Made by a program: the position numbers and the translations under genes
Shown here: positions 63,086 through 64,000 of the stretch, piece after piece
How the letters are laid out: every line of letters begins with the position of its first letter
How positions within the stretch are numbered: position 1 is the stretch's first letter
Assembly (NCBI GenBank): GCA_028571685.1
Contig: CM053143.1
Coordinates: forward strand, 137,240,829-137,304,828
Direction of reading: 5' to 3'
From: Heterohyrax brucei
Taxonomy: Eukaryota > Chordata > Mammalia > Hyracoidea > Procaviidae
Length of the DNA stretch: 64,000 bases
The notes under the pieces: model-generated
The model's database searches: none
What the model was told of the DNA's origin: nothing
The model's input: only the letters and a program-made list of their open reading frames with translations

Positions 63086-64000
63086 AGATTGGTTATATGC
63101 TATGGTCCTCTGTAGGGCTACTAACCATAGCAATATGTGAGATTTTATGTCCCCACCAAGAACCAATTTTTATCTTCTTAGAAGTGATCTTGCCCCTACT
63201 AGGAACGCATACTTTACATAAAAACAAACAGATCAACTTACAGTTAATGGGCTCAGAAAGTAAACAATCCTGAACTAAAATTTAATGTGACCCCAACATA
63301 GCTAATGATTTTTTTTTACCTTGTTTGTTAATGCTTTTCTGAGTTTCATAGTTTTTACAATAATGAGGTTACATTCTTTTAATCAGGAAAAACCCAAACA
63401 CGGAAATAACGTTTCTTATGATTTATCTGTTCATCTATTTCCCACCAGCCAGTCATTTTCAAGATCTCTGTCATCCAGTGCCAGGTACAGCAAACGTTGA
63501 TTGAACAGAATTAAACTCCAGAAAACTGTTACAGCATAGAAAACAGAAAACTACTTGCTAGTTGTTCTAAGAGTTCCTGACCCTGCCTTGCCCTGCCCTC
63601 TCAAATGATCTTCATCAGCGGAAATCAAGATGAACAAACAAGGCCACTGACTGGAAAAGAAGTCATCAAGAGGCAGCAGTGACATGTATTTAAGTAGAGA
63701 AGGGCAACCCCTTCTTGTCTAATTATGTGTATTCAAATCATAGGCTTTTCTCTTAATTTCCTTCCTTCCCTCTCTCTTTCCCTCCTTCTTTGTTTCTTTT
63801 TTGCTTAACAGAAGAGTTTTCTTCAAGAGAAATGGGTAACTGAGTCAGAGGTAGTCCTCTGTGATGAGAAGCCACTGCCCCATCTGCTGTTTGCCCTTCT
63901 GTTCTTGGCCACCCTCTAAATTCCACTTTGCTGTGTTTTTGTGTCACATTATAAACCAAGCGCCAGCGATCTTCTGAGCAGTTCCTGTCTAAGGGCTGTA
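63086..64000. other. Unassigned sequence, no gene
   Basis: A pyrimidine-rich tract (CCTTCCTTCCCTCTCTCTTT) is near 63760-63800. The rest has no recognised repeat or coding frame up to the window end. Confidence 0.5.

Noticed and set aside
63740-63810. Pyrimidine-rich tract as a branch point and splice acceptor
   Set aside because: It is a simple CT tract with no following exon-like frame.

Overview
This window is non-coding DNA from an afrotherian mammal, most likely an elephant or another paenungulate. Three things point there. About sixty copies of the tRNA-headed AfroSINE family lie on both strands. Copies of an RTE-type LINE carry the same 3' end as those SINEs, closing in GGCACCTAACAACAACAA. 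There are also several L1 elements whose 3' UTRs look proboscidean. No repeat library or alignment could be run here, so all family names come from recognition by eye.

I find no protein-coding host gene, no functional RNA gene and no CRISPR array. The longer open frames are explained by repeats: 27260-27937 is L1 ORF2 endonuclease, 14138-14588 is antisense L1, 19005-19430 overlaps an old LTR, and 55341-55769 is L2 plus a SINE. The region therefore looks intergenic or intronic. The quietest, least repeated parts are 1-969, 19269-20224, 21347-22992, 41659-42674, 46851-47704, 57951-58843 and 59556-60462.

Layout. 1.5-4.8 kb holds an old RTE copy split by an L1 3' end. 5-13 kb holds AfroSINEs, MIRs and an ancient purine-rich repeat. 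13.3-18.8 kb is a mosaic of old L1M fragments broken up by SINEs, a younger L1 end and solo LTRs of ERVL-MaLR type. 20-26.6 kb has a MIR split by a SINE and an LTR, another solo LTR, and an L1M. 27.4-35.3 kb is one L1 carrying four later insertions, including a 5'-end-bearing L1 about 2.3 kb long. 36.9-37.25 kb has two mariner pieces in inverted arrangement. 37.3-39.6 kb is an L1 with 5' UTR and ORF1 but no ORF2. 40.6-56.2 kb holds L2, MIR, hAT elements and two dense runs of minus-strand AfroSINEs. 56.7-57.5 kb is an RTE inserted into an RTE. 61.5-62 kb is a composite of an RTE end and a tRNA-Gly-headed SINE.

The main interest is the order of insertion, which can be read from target-site duplications, and the shared 3' tail that links the AfroSINEs to the RTE LINE presumed to mobilise them. 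AfroSINEs come in a short form (about 165 bp, tail GGCAGTGGGTTTGGTTTTT) and a long form (about 200 bp, with an extra internal block and often an AAC-repeat tail identical to that of the RTE).
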